A stretch of DNA of 39,912 bases from Candidatus Roizmanbacteria bacterium RIFCSPHIGHO2_02_FULL_38_11 (GCA_001788015.1 MFZO01000002.1:6976-46887), one strand, 5' to 3'. Counted from the stretch's first letter, positions 25,179 through 33,084 are shown. The notes: a model not told the origin generated them from the sequence alone. Numbers and translations are program-made.

Positions 25179-26373
25179 GTTTTTTGATTCCTTCATAGAC
25201 AACTTCCAACTTTTGTGAGATTTTTTTCCAGTTATAGATTTCGTTCACCAACTTATAGGCGTTGGTTCTTAATTTTTCGTAAAGTTGTTTGTCCGAAATC
25301 AGAATTTGAACTTTGTTTAGAAAATCGTCGAGCGTGTCGGCGATTAAAACATTATAACCATCCTTAACCAGGAGACCAGTAACCCCGGTTTTGGTAGAAA
25401 TGACGGGAAGACCTGTTGCCATCGCTGCTAATATTTTGAGTCGAGTCCCGCCCGGACCAAATATTGGAGCAATAAAAATAGTTGATCTTTCATAAATTTT
25501 TTTAACTAGACCTACGTTATCCGTGTCGATATTCACAATTTCCACGTTTCTGCTTGGCAGCAGGTTTAATTTATCTTTAGCCCGTTGCCCAGCAATGATT
25601 ACCTTGATATTGTGGATTGCTTTTATTAGTTTTGGAAAAATGAGTTGATATAAATAATAAGCTGCTTCTGTATTTTGCAACCAGGCAAAATTGCCAACAA
25701 ATAAAGCGGTAGGAAAACTTAAGTCCTTTTTTGTAAGTTTGTAAGCTATGAGTTCATCACCGGCGCCATTGGGAATAACAACAGGATGTATCTGCGGTTC
25801 AATCTTGTTTATGAGCTTCCTATCTGTTTCAGAGACAGTTCCAACAAGGAAGGCCCTTTTCCAGTAATAGTGTTCCCAATGTTTTAACTTTAGGATATCG
25901 AAATAAAAAAAATATCTGAGAAAGATTGGCAGCGATTTAACAAAATGTTGATAGACTTCGTATTCAATTGTCTGTTCTAGAAGGAAAACAGGTATATTGG
26001 TTTTTGGAATGTGAGGCATTATATAAAAAGTTTCGGCGTGAATAACGTCAAAGTAGTCATTTCTCAAGAGGTATTCCACGGTTTTTTTGGCTTCCGAGGA
26101 AAAATTTCTGACGATTAAAAAGGGGAGCGGCGAAAAAATAGATTTTAAAATATTTCCTATCTGCCACGGTTTTTCAGCTCGCTTACATAGATATATTTTT
26201 TTGCAGTAGGACTCTAGACGTTTTGCATAGGGTCTTTCTTGCTCGTTCTTGTAAAGGGCAATGAGAGTAATTTCATTATGTTTGCTTAGGTACTTAAGTA
26301 AATTGAGAGTCCTAATTTGTCCACCTGAAGCTGGGGGATAGGGAAGATAAGGAGTTAACATCAGTATCTTCAT
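25162..26373 (-). CDS. GT4-family glycosyltransferase
   Basis: 403 residues, full-length GT-B. The N-terminus MKILMLTPYLPYPPASGGQIRTLNLLKYLSKHNE is the typical acceptor-side opening; ETFYIMPHIPKTNIPVFLLEQTIEYE and VGTVSETDRKLINK follow; the C-terminal donor domain has FVGNFAWLQNTEAAYYLYQLIFP and IFIAPIFGPGGTRLKILAAMATGLPVISTKTGVTGL, with GG-T-R-L-K as in glycan-cluster mannosyl/glucosyltransferases. The donor and acceptor sugars cannot be told from sequence. The start overlaps the stop of the upstream membrane glycosyltransferase by 4 nt. Confidence 0.9.
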   Translation of the reverse strand: MKILMLTPYLPYPPASGGQIRTLNLLKYLSKHNEITLIALYKNEQERPYAKRLESYCKKIYLCKRAEKPWQIGNILKSIFSPLPFLIVRNFSSEAKKTVEYLLRNDYFDVIHAETFYIMPHIPKTNIPVFLLEQTIEYEVYQHFVKSLPIFLRYFFYFDILKLKHWEHYYWKRAFLVGTVSETDRKLINKIEPQIHPVVIPNGAGDELIAYKLTKKDLSFPTALFVGNFAWLQNTEAAYYLYQLIFPKLIKAIHNIKVIIAGQRAKDKLNLLPSRNVEIVNIDTDNVGLVKKIYERSTIFIAPIFGPGGTRLKILAAMATGLPVISTKTGVTGLLVKDGYNVLIADTLDDFLNKVQILISDKQLYEKLRTNAYKLVNEIYNWKKISQKLEVVYEGIKKHEIRN

Positions 26374-27824
26374 AGTTTGAACATCAAGAATTTATCGTTC
26401 TCAAAGACTGTGCTGAAATCTTTCTTAAGTTCTTCTGCGTAGTCTTTATTAAAAATTATCATGTAGTTATAACCAAGTTTTTGAAGGGTGGGAGGATCTT
26501 TATAAAGGGAAGGCGCCCCTTTTCTATCGGAGAGATAAAGCAGTGTTGAATCTCCGGTGGTATCGGTTACTATTTTATCGTCATTTCGCGATAGAGTTTT
26601 AATTATTTTTGCTATTTGAGCGAGGTCTTGCGGATAGTTATAATAGTCCCTTACCCGGTAAAAAGAAAAATAAAATGAGAAAATAAAAATAAGAGCGATA
26701 ATTAAGTATAAGATAAGTGGGGGCAACAAATCTTTTTTTATAGTAAGAAGAAACTGTATTCCTAATCCAGTAAAGATTGCAAGCGTTGGAAGAATGAGTA
26801 TTTGATAGTATTCGTGTTGAACATTTCCTCCCTGGAATGTAAATAGGTAAAGCAGGTTCGCTAAAAGAAAAGTATGAAAGAAAATTTTTTTATTCTTTCT
26901 TAGCAGACCTAATAGAAAAAAAATTGTTAGATATCCGCCAAAAATTATATTGTTAATTCTTTCAAAAAATATCCAGCGAAAGAAAGCCGGACGGAAAAAA
27001 ATACTTTTTAACCCTTCATATGTATTGACACTTGTGATAAGCCAATCGCTCACCGGAACCCCTTCGGGAAAATTTCTAATGTACAATCTCCATAAAACAA
27101 ATGGCAGAAAAGCAGCAGCGAAGTAAATATAAAAATTAATTTTTTTAAAAAAATTAAAATTGTATTTCTGAAAAAGCAAATAAAAAAGTACGACAGAATA
27201 AAAAATCACGGTGGGTTTGATGAGAATAGCAAAGGTAAAAGAAACAAATGAAATTATAAAAAAGACAGTTTCTTTAGTCGGGGCAATTTTTTTTTCGTTA
27301 GAAAGATATAGGAATAAAATAGATGTTAAAGTAAAAGCCAACGCAGTGGTTTCGGGAAGCACAACTCTTGAAAAGAAGACAAAGAAAGGGAAAATGGCAT
27401 ATGTTAAACTGGCTATGACCGCCGGCAACCTCCCGTTTTCTTTAAATACAAGGTAGTAAATAATTCCGATTATGATGAGTGAAGATAAAACTGTTGTCAG
27501 TCTTCCATGAACTTCGACTGGCATAAAAGGAAAGAGTTTATATGTGGTAGAAAAAATCCCGTTATAGAGAGGAAATTCTACCATTCGATAGCCTTGGGGG
27601 TTTTCTTTTCCTGACTCGCGTCCCGAAAGGTCGTCGTAACGAGGATGGAGTAAGTCTATGCCATTGCGAACAAAATTTCTTGCAACGGCAGCCGTATCGG
27701 CTTGGCGCCAGGAATGGAGATCGGCCAGCGGTGTGTTGATCCTGTAAAGTCGAAAAACAAGCGTTAGTAAAAGTATAAAAGAGAGGAGGAGAACATCGTA
27801 AAGTTGAAAGTTTTGTTTTTTCAT
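26370..27824 (-). CDS. GT39/PMT-like integral membrane glycosyltransferase
   Basis: 484 residues with about 11-12 hydrophobic segments. The first external loop carries LADLHSWRQADTAAVARNFV, where the acidic D and the HxWRxADT motif correspond to the catalytic loop of GT-C enzymes (PMT/ArnT family). Such proteins move sugars from polyprenyl-phosphate donors to acceptors on the outer face of the membrane. The C-terminal soluble tail (DKIVTDTTGDSTLLYLSDRKGAPSLYKDPPT...) is short. The neighbouring O-antigen-ligase-like and GT4 genes place it in cell-surface glycan or glycoprotein assembly. No convincing Shine-Dalgarno sequence was seen before the ATG. Confidence 0.85.
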   Translation of the reverse strand: MKKQNFQLYDVLLLSFILLLTLVFRLYRINTPLADLHSWRQADTAAVARNFVRNGIDLLHPRYDDLSGRESGKENPQGYRMVEFPLYNGIFSTTYKLFPFMPVEVHGRLTTVLSSLIIIGIIYYLVFKENGRLPAVIASLTYAIFPFFVFFSRVVLPETTALAFTLTSILFLYLSNEKKIAPTKETVFFIISFVSFTFAILIKPTVIFYSVVLFYLLFQKYNFNFFKKINFYIYFAAAFLPFVLWRLYIRNFPEGVPVSDWLITSVNTYEGLKSIFFRPAFFRWIFFERINNIIFGGYLTIFFLLGLLRKNKKIFFHTFLLANLLYLFTFQGGNVQHEYYQILILPTLAIFTGLGIQFLLTIKKDLLPPLILYLIIALIFIFSFYFSFYRVRDYYNYPQDLAQIAKIIKTLSRNDDKIVTDTTGDSTLLYLSDRKGAPSLYKDPPTLQKLGYNYMIIFNKDYAEELKKDFSTVFENDKFLMFKL

Positions 27825-27834
27825 TTTGATAAGT

Positions 27835-27881
27835 CACACCCTCAGGGTGTGCTTTGTATCATTTCACACCCTGAGGGTGTG
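27835..27881. repeat. Pair of CACACCCTNAGGGTGTG palindromes
   Basis: CACACCCTCAGGGTGTG at 27835-27851 and CACACCCTGAGGGTGTG at 27865-27881 are each palindromic and differ only at the central base. The first is intergenic; the second encodes the end (THPQGVK) of the O-antigen-ligase-like protein. Confidence 0.85.
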
Positions 27882-29370
27882 TAGTTTCAAGCGATCCAAT
27901 AATGATAGCGTTTACAGTCCAGAATGTGTAGGCAACTTTGGAAGCTTCAAATACGTCTATATAGGAGGCGTTAATAAGAAGACCGAATAATCCGAAGAGA
28001 TAACCGTAGTAGATATATTTATCGAGATTGGGGAAAGATTTTATCTTTTGCCAGATAAATTTTACGATTGATAAAATAAAAAAAGAAAAGATTGAGGTAC
28101 CGAGTAATCCAAATTCACCCAGCCATCTGAAATAATCGCCGTCTGTCGCTTCAGTGATGCTGGATGGACCCGAACCAAGGATTGGATTTTTCAAAAAGGC
28201 ATTGATAGCGCGCGGCCACTCAACCTGGATACGTGTGGAAAATGAAATATCCGAAACTACCGTACTGATTGGTTTAAGTCCGGCGGAAATTGTGGCAAGC
28301 ATCTGGGCTTCCTGAGAGGCGGTCAATACTTTACCTGATTTTCTCGCTTCGTCTCGTATATCGTCCAAAATACGCTCCCTTACCAGTTTTTCAGTTTTAG
28401 CGTTTGTTTTTTCTTCACCTTCCCTGTTTATTTCTAGATAAAGTGTACCGGCTGGAAGTTCTTTGGTGGTAATTTTTTGCGGTATTACTACTTGTCCGGT
28501 TTTTTCATTGACGTAGATTTGCTTTACGCGTAAAAACTGCGCCCAGCGAGAAGCCAAACTGTTTGTCAGAAAGCTCAATCCAACAGAAAGAGTAATGACA
28601 ATGAAGAGGGTTTTAAATTTTCTGATAAAAATGAGAAAAGTTGTAATTGAGATTAAGTAGGCAAGAGACGAGCTTCTTGATGCAGTTAATGTGAGTATTA
28701 AAAGGCCAAAAGTAAAAATTAAAAAATATAATAGATTTCTTCGCCAAAAAAAAGCTCCTAACGCAATTGGCAGCAAGAAAACGAGATAAGCTGCTAGATC
28801 ATAATGACCTGAGAATGTGGATGATACTCTAGCTTCAGGAGTTAGATATAGTATGTATCCTTTTGCAAATTCGGGATTCATGGTTTGAACAGCCGGCCAA
28901 CCCAAAAACTTCTGGCCGAGCGCATAGACGCTGACGATTACAAGAGTGACAATTAGACAAGAAAAATAGAAGAGAAAGTCTTTCCTTGATTTAATAGTTG
29001 ACGTAATGATAAAAAAAATAAGCGAATACTCAATCCTTCTAATAGCATGAAGAAAACCTAAATGTTTATAAATTATGGTTTTTTGGATAAATGCACCCCA
29101 AAAAAAAGAAAGCATTACCGCTCCCCAGAAGGCAAGCATAAGCAATAAAAACTGCTTATTTAGCAAGATTTTCCTTCTCAAAAGCTGGACCACAAAGATC
29201 AAGGTTAAAAAAGCAACGTAAAGATCTTCAAGGCGGATTGCAATATAAGTATAATCTATGAATTTGAGGGGGAATTTCGGATAGAGAGGAATTAAAAAAA
29301 TAAATCCGACTGCAAGAATTTTTACCAGGTTATCGTCAAACCAACTTAACCATTTGATAAGCTTTTGCAT
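27859..29370 (-). CDS. O-antigen ligase/polymerase-like membrane protein (Wzy/WaaL type)
   Basis: About 503 residues from MQKLIKWLSWFDDN; an upstream start at 29421 is also possible. There are ten or more membrane helices and a large periplasmic-type loop of about 120 residues in the C-terminal half (from about LRVKQIYVNEKTGQ to ...NPILGSGPSSITEATDGDYFRW). The motif ARVSSTFSGHYDLAAYLVFLLPIALGAF and the NPILGSGPSS loop end resemble the Wzy_C/O-antigen ligase family, which joins or polymerises lipid-linked glycans. The start overlaps the 3' end of the GT2 gene by about 35 nt. The C-terminus is formed by a palindromic repeat. Confidence 0.82.
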   Translation of the reverse strand: MQKLIKWLSWFDDNLVKILAVGFIFLIPLYPKFPLKFIDYTYIAIRLEDLYVAFLTLIFVVQLLRRKILLNKQFLLLMLAFWGAVMLSFFWGAFIQKTIIYKHLGFLHAIRRIEYSLIFFIITSTIKSRKDFLFYFSCLIVTLVIVSVYALGQKFLGWPAVQTMNPEFAKGYILYLTPEARVSSTFSGHYDLAAYLVFLLPIALGAFFWRRNLLYFLIFTFGLLILTLTASRSSSLAYLISITTFLIFIRKFKTLFIVITLSVGLSFLTNSLASRWAQFLRVKQIYVNEKTGQVVIPQKITTKELPAGTLYLEINREGEEKTNAKTEKLVRERILDDIRDEARKSGKVLTASQEAQMLATISAGLKPISTVVSDISFSTRIQVEWPRAINAFLKNPILGSGPSSITEATDGDYFRWLGEFGLLGTSIFSFFILSIVKFIWQKIKSFPNLDKYIYYGYLFGLFGLLINASYIDVFEASKVAYTFWTVNAIIIGSLETTHPQGVK

Positions 29371-30271
29371 AAGTTTCTTTAAGATATTTGTTATTGAATA
29401 TTTGTCCGATTGCCAGGCCAATCAATGCTTTTAATTTTAACATAAATTTAAGTAAAATTTGATCTTGTTTGGGATAATGTTTATTATAAAAGTACATAAG
29501 TCCGTTAAAAACTTGAATAATCGGATAGGTTCTTCCGCTGCTTGAGGCTGAGCCGAAGTGAATGAATTCAGCCTCCGGATAAAAAAATACTTTGTAGTCG
29601 TGTTTTTTAGCTCGAAATAAAAGATCGATTTCATCCATATACATAAATATATTTTCGTCAAAGCCTTCGATTGATTTTAGATATTGTTTTTTGGTTAAGA
29701 TACAGGCTCCTGATATCCAATCTACTTCTTTCACTTTATTTGGAGAATAGCGCGTTATACCTATATAATCTCCACGCAAGAATAGTGCAGTGAATATAAC
29801 TGGAAGGGTATAAAACGGCCCACAAGACGGTTGTTCCGTCATGTTTTCGTTCAAAAGTTTTCCACCTAAAAAATTGATCGAATTTTCTTTCTGTCTATAA
29901 AAGTTATACAATATTTCTATTGCATCTTCTAAAATCAATGTGTCTGAATTGAGAAAGAGAATATAATCAGATCGAGCGATTTTCACTCCTTGATTGTTTG
30001 CTTTACCAAACCCCAAATTTTCTTTATTTTCAACTATTCGAACCTGCCCGCTTAAGCCTGAGCCTAGCGATGGCAGGCGGGTATTTGAATAATTGGATGA
30101 GTATTTTCTTAAAACTTCAACAGAGCCGTCAGTTGAATGATTGTCGACAATAATAATTTCATAATTCCAAGAAGAATTTTTTAAAGATTTTAGAATTGAT
30201 TCCAGGCAGTTTTTAGTAATATCTTTAGTGTTGTAGGAAACAACGATTATAGAAAGGTCCGGCTTTGACAT
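29336..30271 (-). CDS. GT2-family glycosyltransferase (rhamnosyltransferase-like)
   Basis: 311 residues of GT-A type: LSIIVVSYNTKDITKNCLESIL, IIIVDNHSTDGSVEVL, ENLGFGKANNQGVKIARSDYILFLNSDT (with the DxD-like SDT), VDWISGACILTKKQYLKSIEGFDENIFMYMDEIDLLFRAKKHDY. This is the pattern of WbbL-like rhamnosyltransferases, although the transferred sugar is not certain. It is probably the first gene of the glycan operon, served by a TATAAT at 30280-30285, 8 nt before the ATG. A repeat at 30041-30084 inserts NTRLPSLGSGLSGQV in frame before the RIVENKENLG block. Confidence 0.9.
   Translation of the reverse strand: MSKPDLSIIVVSYNTKDITKNCLESILKSLKNSSWNYEIIIVDNHSTDGSVEVLRKYSSNYSNTRLPSLGSGLSGQVRIVENKENLGFGKANNQGVKIARSDYILFLNSDTLILEDAIEILYNFYRQKENSINFLGGKLLNENMTEQPSCGPFYTLPVIFTALFLRGDYIGITRYSPNKVKEVDWISGACILTKKQYLKSIEGFDENIFMYMDEIDLLFRAKKHDYKVFFYPEAEFIHFGSASSSGRTYPIIQVFNGLMYFYNKHYPKQDQILLKFMLKLKALIGLAIGQIFNNKYLKETYAKAYQMVKLV
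30041..30084. repeat. CCCGCCTGCC-type palindromic repeat inside the GT2 gene
   Basis: ACCTGCCCGC (30042-30051) pairs imperfectly with GGCAGGCGGGTA (30072-30083) around CTTAAGCCTGAGCCTAGCG. It adds about 14 residues in frame. A similar GC-rich core occurs at 24419-24440 and in the flanks of the nested tRNA. Confidence 0.75.
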
Positions 30272-30275
30272 ATAG

Positions 30276-30285
30276 TATAATTATA
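30276..30285. promoter_or_regulatory. Overlapping divergent -10 elements (tRNA locus + strand, GT2 operon - strand)
   Basis: TATAAT on the + strand at 30276-30281 lies 10 nt before the outer tRNA (30292). TATAAT on the - strand at 30280-30285 lies 8 nt before the GT2 ATG (30271). The two hexamers share two bases, so polymerases could not occupy both at once. Confidence 0.55.
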
Positions 30286-30291
30286 TCATTA

Positions 30292-30477
30292 GCTAGGGTA
30301 GCTCAGCGGTAGAGCAGTCGTTTCACCCGCCTGCCGAAGTACGTTAGGCTGGATAGCTCAGAGGTAGAGCACACGTTTCATAAGCGTTAGGTCGGGAGTT
30401 CGAATCTCCCTCCAGCCACTTCGTACGGCGAGCAGGTAAGCGACGGGTCGTGGGTTCGATTCCCGCCCCTAGCACCA
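30292..30477 (+). tRNA. Split/interrupted tRNA, probably tRNA-Thr, with a tRNA-Met nested in its anticodon loop
   Basis: 5' part 30292-30323: acceptor GCTAGGG, TA, D-arm GCTC-AGCGGTA-GAGC, anticodon-stem GTCGT and TT. 3' part 30435-30474: loop remainder, anticodon-stem GCGAC (30440-30444), variable GGGTC, T-arm GTGGG-TTCGATT-CCCGC, acceptor CCCTAGC and A73, then an encoded CCA (30475-30477). Acceptor pairing is perfect across the 111-nt interruption. If joined with a 7-nt loop, the options are TTGGTAA (anticodon GGT, Thr) or TTCGTAA (CGT, Thr); CAT or CAC are less likely. The interruption contains a complete tRNA and GC-rich flanks that can pair. Whether the outer tRNA is functional is unknown. 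Confidence 0.7.
30347..30418 (+). tRNA. tRNA-Met(CAT)
   Basis: A full cloverleaf: acceptor GGCTGGA/TCCAGCC, D-arm GCTC-AGAGGTA-GAGC, anticodon arm CACGT-TTCATAA-GCGTT (one C-T mismatch at 27-43), variable AGGTC, T-arm GGGAG-TTCGAAT-CTCCC, and discriminator A at 30418. CCA is not encoded. Anticodon CAT; position 1-72 is a G-C pair, so it is not an initiator tRNA. Elongator Met is most likely, though a lysidine-modified Ile2 cannot be excluded by eye. Confidence 0.9.
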
Positions 30478-30495
30478 AGGGGGGAAAACTATTTT

Positions 30496-30684
30496 ATGTT
30501 TGAAGCTAAAGTCATAAGACTACCAGGTAAAGTATCTCCTTATGATCCAACAGAAATAGAAAAACTATTAAAGCAAGCGGAAAAACGTGAAATGGTTTAT
30601 TATGATCATACAACAGCAGCATTATTGTATCAGGAAGTAGCGAGAAGAAGAACGGTATTAAAGGCTAGAAGTCAGATAAAATAA
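30496..30684 (+). CDS. 62-aa protein, unknown
   Basis: Not recognised. It is a mostly helical, charged small protein (YDPTEIEKLLKQAEKREMV...ALLYQEVARRRTVLKARSQIK) without cysteines or a membrane segment. It starts 19 nt after the encoded CCA of the split tRNA, with a G-run about 12 nt before the ATG, so it is probably transcribed from the tRNA promoter. Length and composition are compatible with a small nucleic-acid-binding or regulatory protein, but nothing proves this. Confidence 0.55.
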   Translation: MFEAKVIRLPGKVSPYDPTEIEKLLKQAEKREMVYYDHTTAALLYQEVARRRTVLKARSQIK

Positions 30685-30691
30685 TTAATAT

Positions 30692-31135
30692 TTAGCCACG
30701 AACTTTCTTAAGATATTCTCCGCTGTCGAGTTCTTCTTGCGTAAAGTCAACTTGTTCGCCTTTGAGGTCAGGATCATAGGGAGGGTCAGGATAATTAATT
30801 AGCCATCCATCTTCGTCACCCACATTTTGTAGTGCTGTAGGAATCATGGGAGGAATATACAAGCGATTTAAATTATCCTGCGTAAGGATATGTTCTTCCC
30901 GCTTTCCGTTAACATATAAAATAATCTTCATTTTTCCCTTAAGGCAGATATAACGAGCCGCCCTAACTCTGTGGAGATGATAGCCTTTAAACGCGCCGGG
31001 TTTAGCGCAAGATAAGTAAGCAACAGTTTTATTACCGTCTTTAAAAAGCTCAATCAGAAATCCATTCTCTTCTTTTGTTTTTAAGTCGTAGGTAGTTGCT
31101 TTTTTGGCCGTTTCTGAGTTTACCTTGGTGATCAT
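30692..31135 (-). CDS. RmlC-like cupin protein
   Basis: 147 residues with a cupin core: GAFKGYHLHRVRAARYICLKGKMKIILYVNGKR, then RLYIPPMIPTALQNVGDEDGWLINYPDPPYDPDLKGEQVDFTQEEL. The arrangement (HLH, beta strands, and a conserved PDPPYDP tail) resembles dTDP-4-dehydrorhamnose 3,5-epimerase and WxcM/FdtA-like sugar isomerases. Sugar-nucleotide modification for the nearby glycan cluster is plausible, but the catalytic His/Tyr pair was not verified. A TATAAT at 31145-31150 lies 9 nt before the ATG. Confidence 0.65.
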   Translation of the reverse strand: MITKVNSETAKKATTYDLKTKEENGFLIELFKDGNKTVAYLSCAKPGAFKGYHLHRVRAARYICLKGKMKIILYVNGKREEHILTQDNLNRLYIPPMIPTALQNVGDEDGWLINYPDPPYDPDLKGEQVDFTQEELDSGEYLKKVRG

Positions 31136-31144
31136 TATTTTGAA

Positions 31145-31159
31145 ATTATACTATAAAAT
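31145..31159. promoter_or_regulatory. Back-to-back divergent -10 elements (cupin and PepE-like genes)
   Basis: Minus-strand TATAAT (31145-31150) serves the cupin ATG at 31135. Plus-strand TAAAAT (31154-31159) lies 7 nt before the PepE-like ATG at 31167. Only 31 bp separate the two start codons, so each -35 must lie inside the other gene. Confidence 0.5.
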
Positions 31160-31166
31160 AGGATTT

Positions 31167-31823
31167 ATGAAGCAAAAATTATTTCTTACTTCCGCCGGTA
31201 TTGTTCGAGAATTAAGAAATGAGTTTGTACAACTACTTGGAAAAGATCCAAAAAATAGCATAGTTTGTTTTATAGCGACCGCAGCCGATCCAGAAAAAGA
31301 TAAAGGGTTTGTCGAGGCTGATAGAAAAAAACTCAGAGAAGCGGGGTTAAAAATAAGAGAACTGGACTTAAAAAGTGAAAATAAAAACTCCTTGTATAAA
31401 AAATTATCCGACTATGATGTTATTTATGTAGGAGGTGGAAATACATTTTATCTATTAAATTGGGTAAGAAAGAGCGGTTTTAAGGAAATAATTAATGATT
31501 TACTCGAGCAAGGTAAAATTTATGTCGGTGCAAGCGCAGGAAGTTATATTGTTTGTCCAACCATCGAGCAAGGATTATGGAAACAGGAGTATCCTGATAA
31601 AGAAACTTTCGGAGTAACTGATTATAAGTCACTAAATTTAGTCCCGTTTTGGATAATTGCCCATTTTACAGAAAAATGGCGGCCTGATATAGAAAAAGCC
31701 GCAAAAACTACAAAAGATCCAATAGTTGCGTTAAACGACAAGCAAGCAGTTTTGGTTAAAGGAGAAAATTGTAAGATTGTGGGGAAGGGAGAAAAATTAA
31801 CTTTTAACATTAATCAATTTTGA
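31167..31823 (+). CDS. Peptidase E-like (S51) serine peptidase
   Basis: About 218 residues from the ATG at 31167; the longer frame from 31104 crosses the promoter. The PepE fold is a class I glutamine-amidotransferase-like sandwich with a Ser nucleophile. Here the nucleophile elbow is GASAGSYIV (Ser123), preceded by VIYVGGGNTFYLLNWV and followed by the His-containing FWIIAHFTEKW and IVALNDKQAVLVKG. PepE enzymes cleave N-terminal Asp dipeptides, while relatives degrade cyanophycin-type or other isopeptides. Its 3' end overlaps the convergent metallopeptidase gene by 14 nt; a shared role in peptide breakdown is possible but only inferred. Confidence 0.8.
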   Translation: MKQKLFLTSAGIVRELRNEFVQLLGKDPKNSIVCFIATAADPEKDKGFVEADRKKLREAGLKIRELDLKSENKNSLYKKLSDYDVIYVGGGNTFYLLNWVRKSGFKEIINDLLEQGKIYVGASAGSYIVCPTIEQGLWKQEYPDKETFGVTDYKSLNLVPFWIIAHFTEKWRPDIEKAAKTTKDPIVALNDKQAVLVKGENCKIVGKGEKLTFNINQF

Positions 31824-33078
31824 CAAAACTCCGTGATCGCGTAAAAATGTCAATCATTTTCCAATATTTCGAAAATTTAGAAAACTTATTAACAGGAATT
31901 TTTCCTAAAAATAACAACAGTGTAAGAAATTCGTTATTTGTGATTTTGACTCTATCCTTTAGTCGCTCAATTTCCTCGTTTGCAAATAAATACATTCCTT
32001 GATATCCATCAATAAAAATGGAAGTCATGATTGCTTCGTCGAATGCAAAATCGCCTAATCCCACTGATTGGTATATCTTCATTACATCAAAAATAGTCTT
32101 TCCTTTTATATGGTACAAATAGTCAGCCATAGCTCTGCACATTAGCCATACATTTCTTCGATATTCTACAAATTTCTCTTCTTCTTTACTAATAAACGGT
32201 TCTACCATTAAATCAGCAAAAACTTCTGCTTTTACATCAAAAATATTTGGTGATGATACGCCTGCGTAGCCAAAAATTTTAGGTAATTTATATTTCTTAA
32301 TTAATGTTCCGTCAAAAATAGCCATTTCAAGGGCGTGACCACAGAATTCGTGAAGAAATGCGATTTTTAATAAAGATTTACTATATTTTCTATTTTTATT
32401 TAAGAGTATCTTAGTCGCTAGTGTTTTAGGATCTGTTATACAGCGCATAGAAAAAGAAGGATCATCGATTATTTCGACTTTTGCAGTAAATTCATGCAGG
32501 ATGTCTTTTTTAAATTTATTAGGGAATAATATTACTTTATCTATCTTTTTTTTAATATTTTGCATTGACGTTTGGATAATTTTAGTTGCCTCGCTTGGAA
32601 GTAATTCCTGTCTTCCTAACTCTTTTCCTATTTTTCCTATTTTCGGATTACTGAATAGATTCTTATATCTTTTTTCAACATTAGAATAATCGTAATTAAG
32701 GTTAAAAAAATCCTCTCTCAATTTTATTGTCGATTTAAAATTCTTAGATTTTAATTGTTGAAGTATCTGTATTTTGATTACTGCCGTTTTTATTGTGGCG
32801 TTAACTACATCGAGTAAAAATTTGGAATAGATAGAATGATTAAATGACACTTTTTTTGTTTGTAACTGCTTATTTAGGTGTTTTAATTGTTCTAAACTTT
32901 TTTCTAAGTTACTTGGAACATCATACTTCCACAAAGTCCGACTTTTGTTATTCTCTAATAGTCTCTTTCTTTCTAACTTCCAGTTTATAGGCGTTCTTAC
33001 AACCTGATTGTAGATTTTATATACATCCAGGCTTAAATTATTTATCTTATTAATAAGTTCCAAATGTAATTTGTTCAT
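31810..33078 (-). CDS. HExxxH metallopeptidase-like protein (DUF885/MATCAP-like, distant)
   Basis: 422 residues, mostly helical, no signal peptide. The likely zinc motif is FLHEFCGHALEM (His243, Glu244, His248). The 3-residue gap between HE and H (HExxxH rather than HExxH) is known from the DUF1704/MATCAP group, which includes the tubulin tyrosine carboxypeptidases. A candidate third ligand is Glu285 in DVKAEVFADLMVEP. The C-terminal order (...RAMADYLYHIKGKTIFDVMKIYQ...GDFAFDEAIMTSIFIDGYQGMYLF) also recalls DUF885/M32 carboxypeptidases. Last of a three-gene operon with a GCS2-like ligase 6 nt upstream. The family assignment is by motif and is distant; a carboxypeptidase acting on a ligase product is inference. 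Confidence 0.6.
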   Translation of the reverse strand: MNKLHLELINKINNLSLDVYKIYNQVVRTPINWKLERKRLLENNKSRTLWKYDVPSNLEKSLEQLKHLNKQLQTKKVSFNHSIYSKFLLDVVNATIKTAVIKIQILQQLKSKNFKSTIKLREDFFNLNYDYSNVEKRYKNLFSNPKIGKIGKELGRQELLPSEATKIIQTSMQNIKKKIDKVILFPNKFKKDILHEFTAKVEIIDDPSFSMRCITDPKTLATKILLNKNRKYSKSLLKIAFLHEFCGHALEMAIFDGTLIKKYKLPKIFGYAGVSSPNIFDVKAEVFADLMVEPFISKEEEKFVEYRRNVWLMCRAMADYLYHIKGKTIFDVMKIYQSVGLGDFAFDEAIMTSIFIDGYQGMYLFANEEIERLKDRVKITNNEFLTLLLFLGKIPVNKFSKFSKYWKMIDIFTRSRSFVKID

Positions 33079-33084
33079 AAGAGA

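Noticed and set aside
30292-30477. Group I intron in the outer tRNA
   Set aside because: The interruption is only 111 nt, 72 of which are a tRNA; no P3-P7 core or guanosine-binding site can fit.
31104-31166. Upstream start for the PepE-like protein
   Set aside because: It would include the divergent promoter region and part of the cupin gene; MKQKLFLTSAG at 31167 fits the family start.
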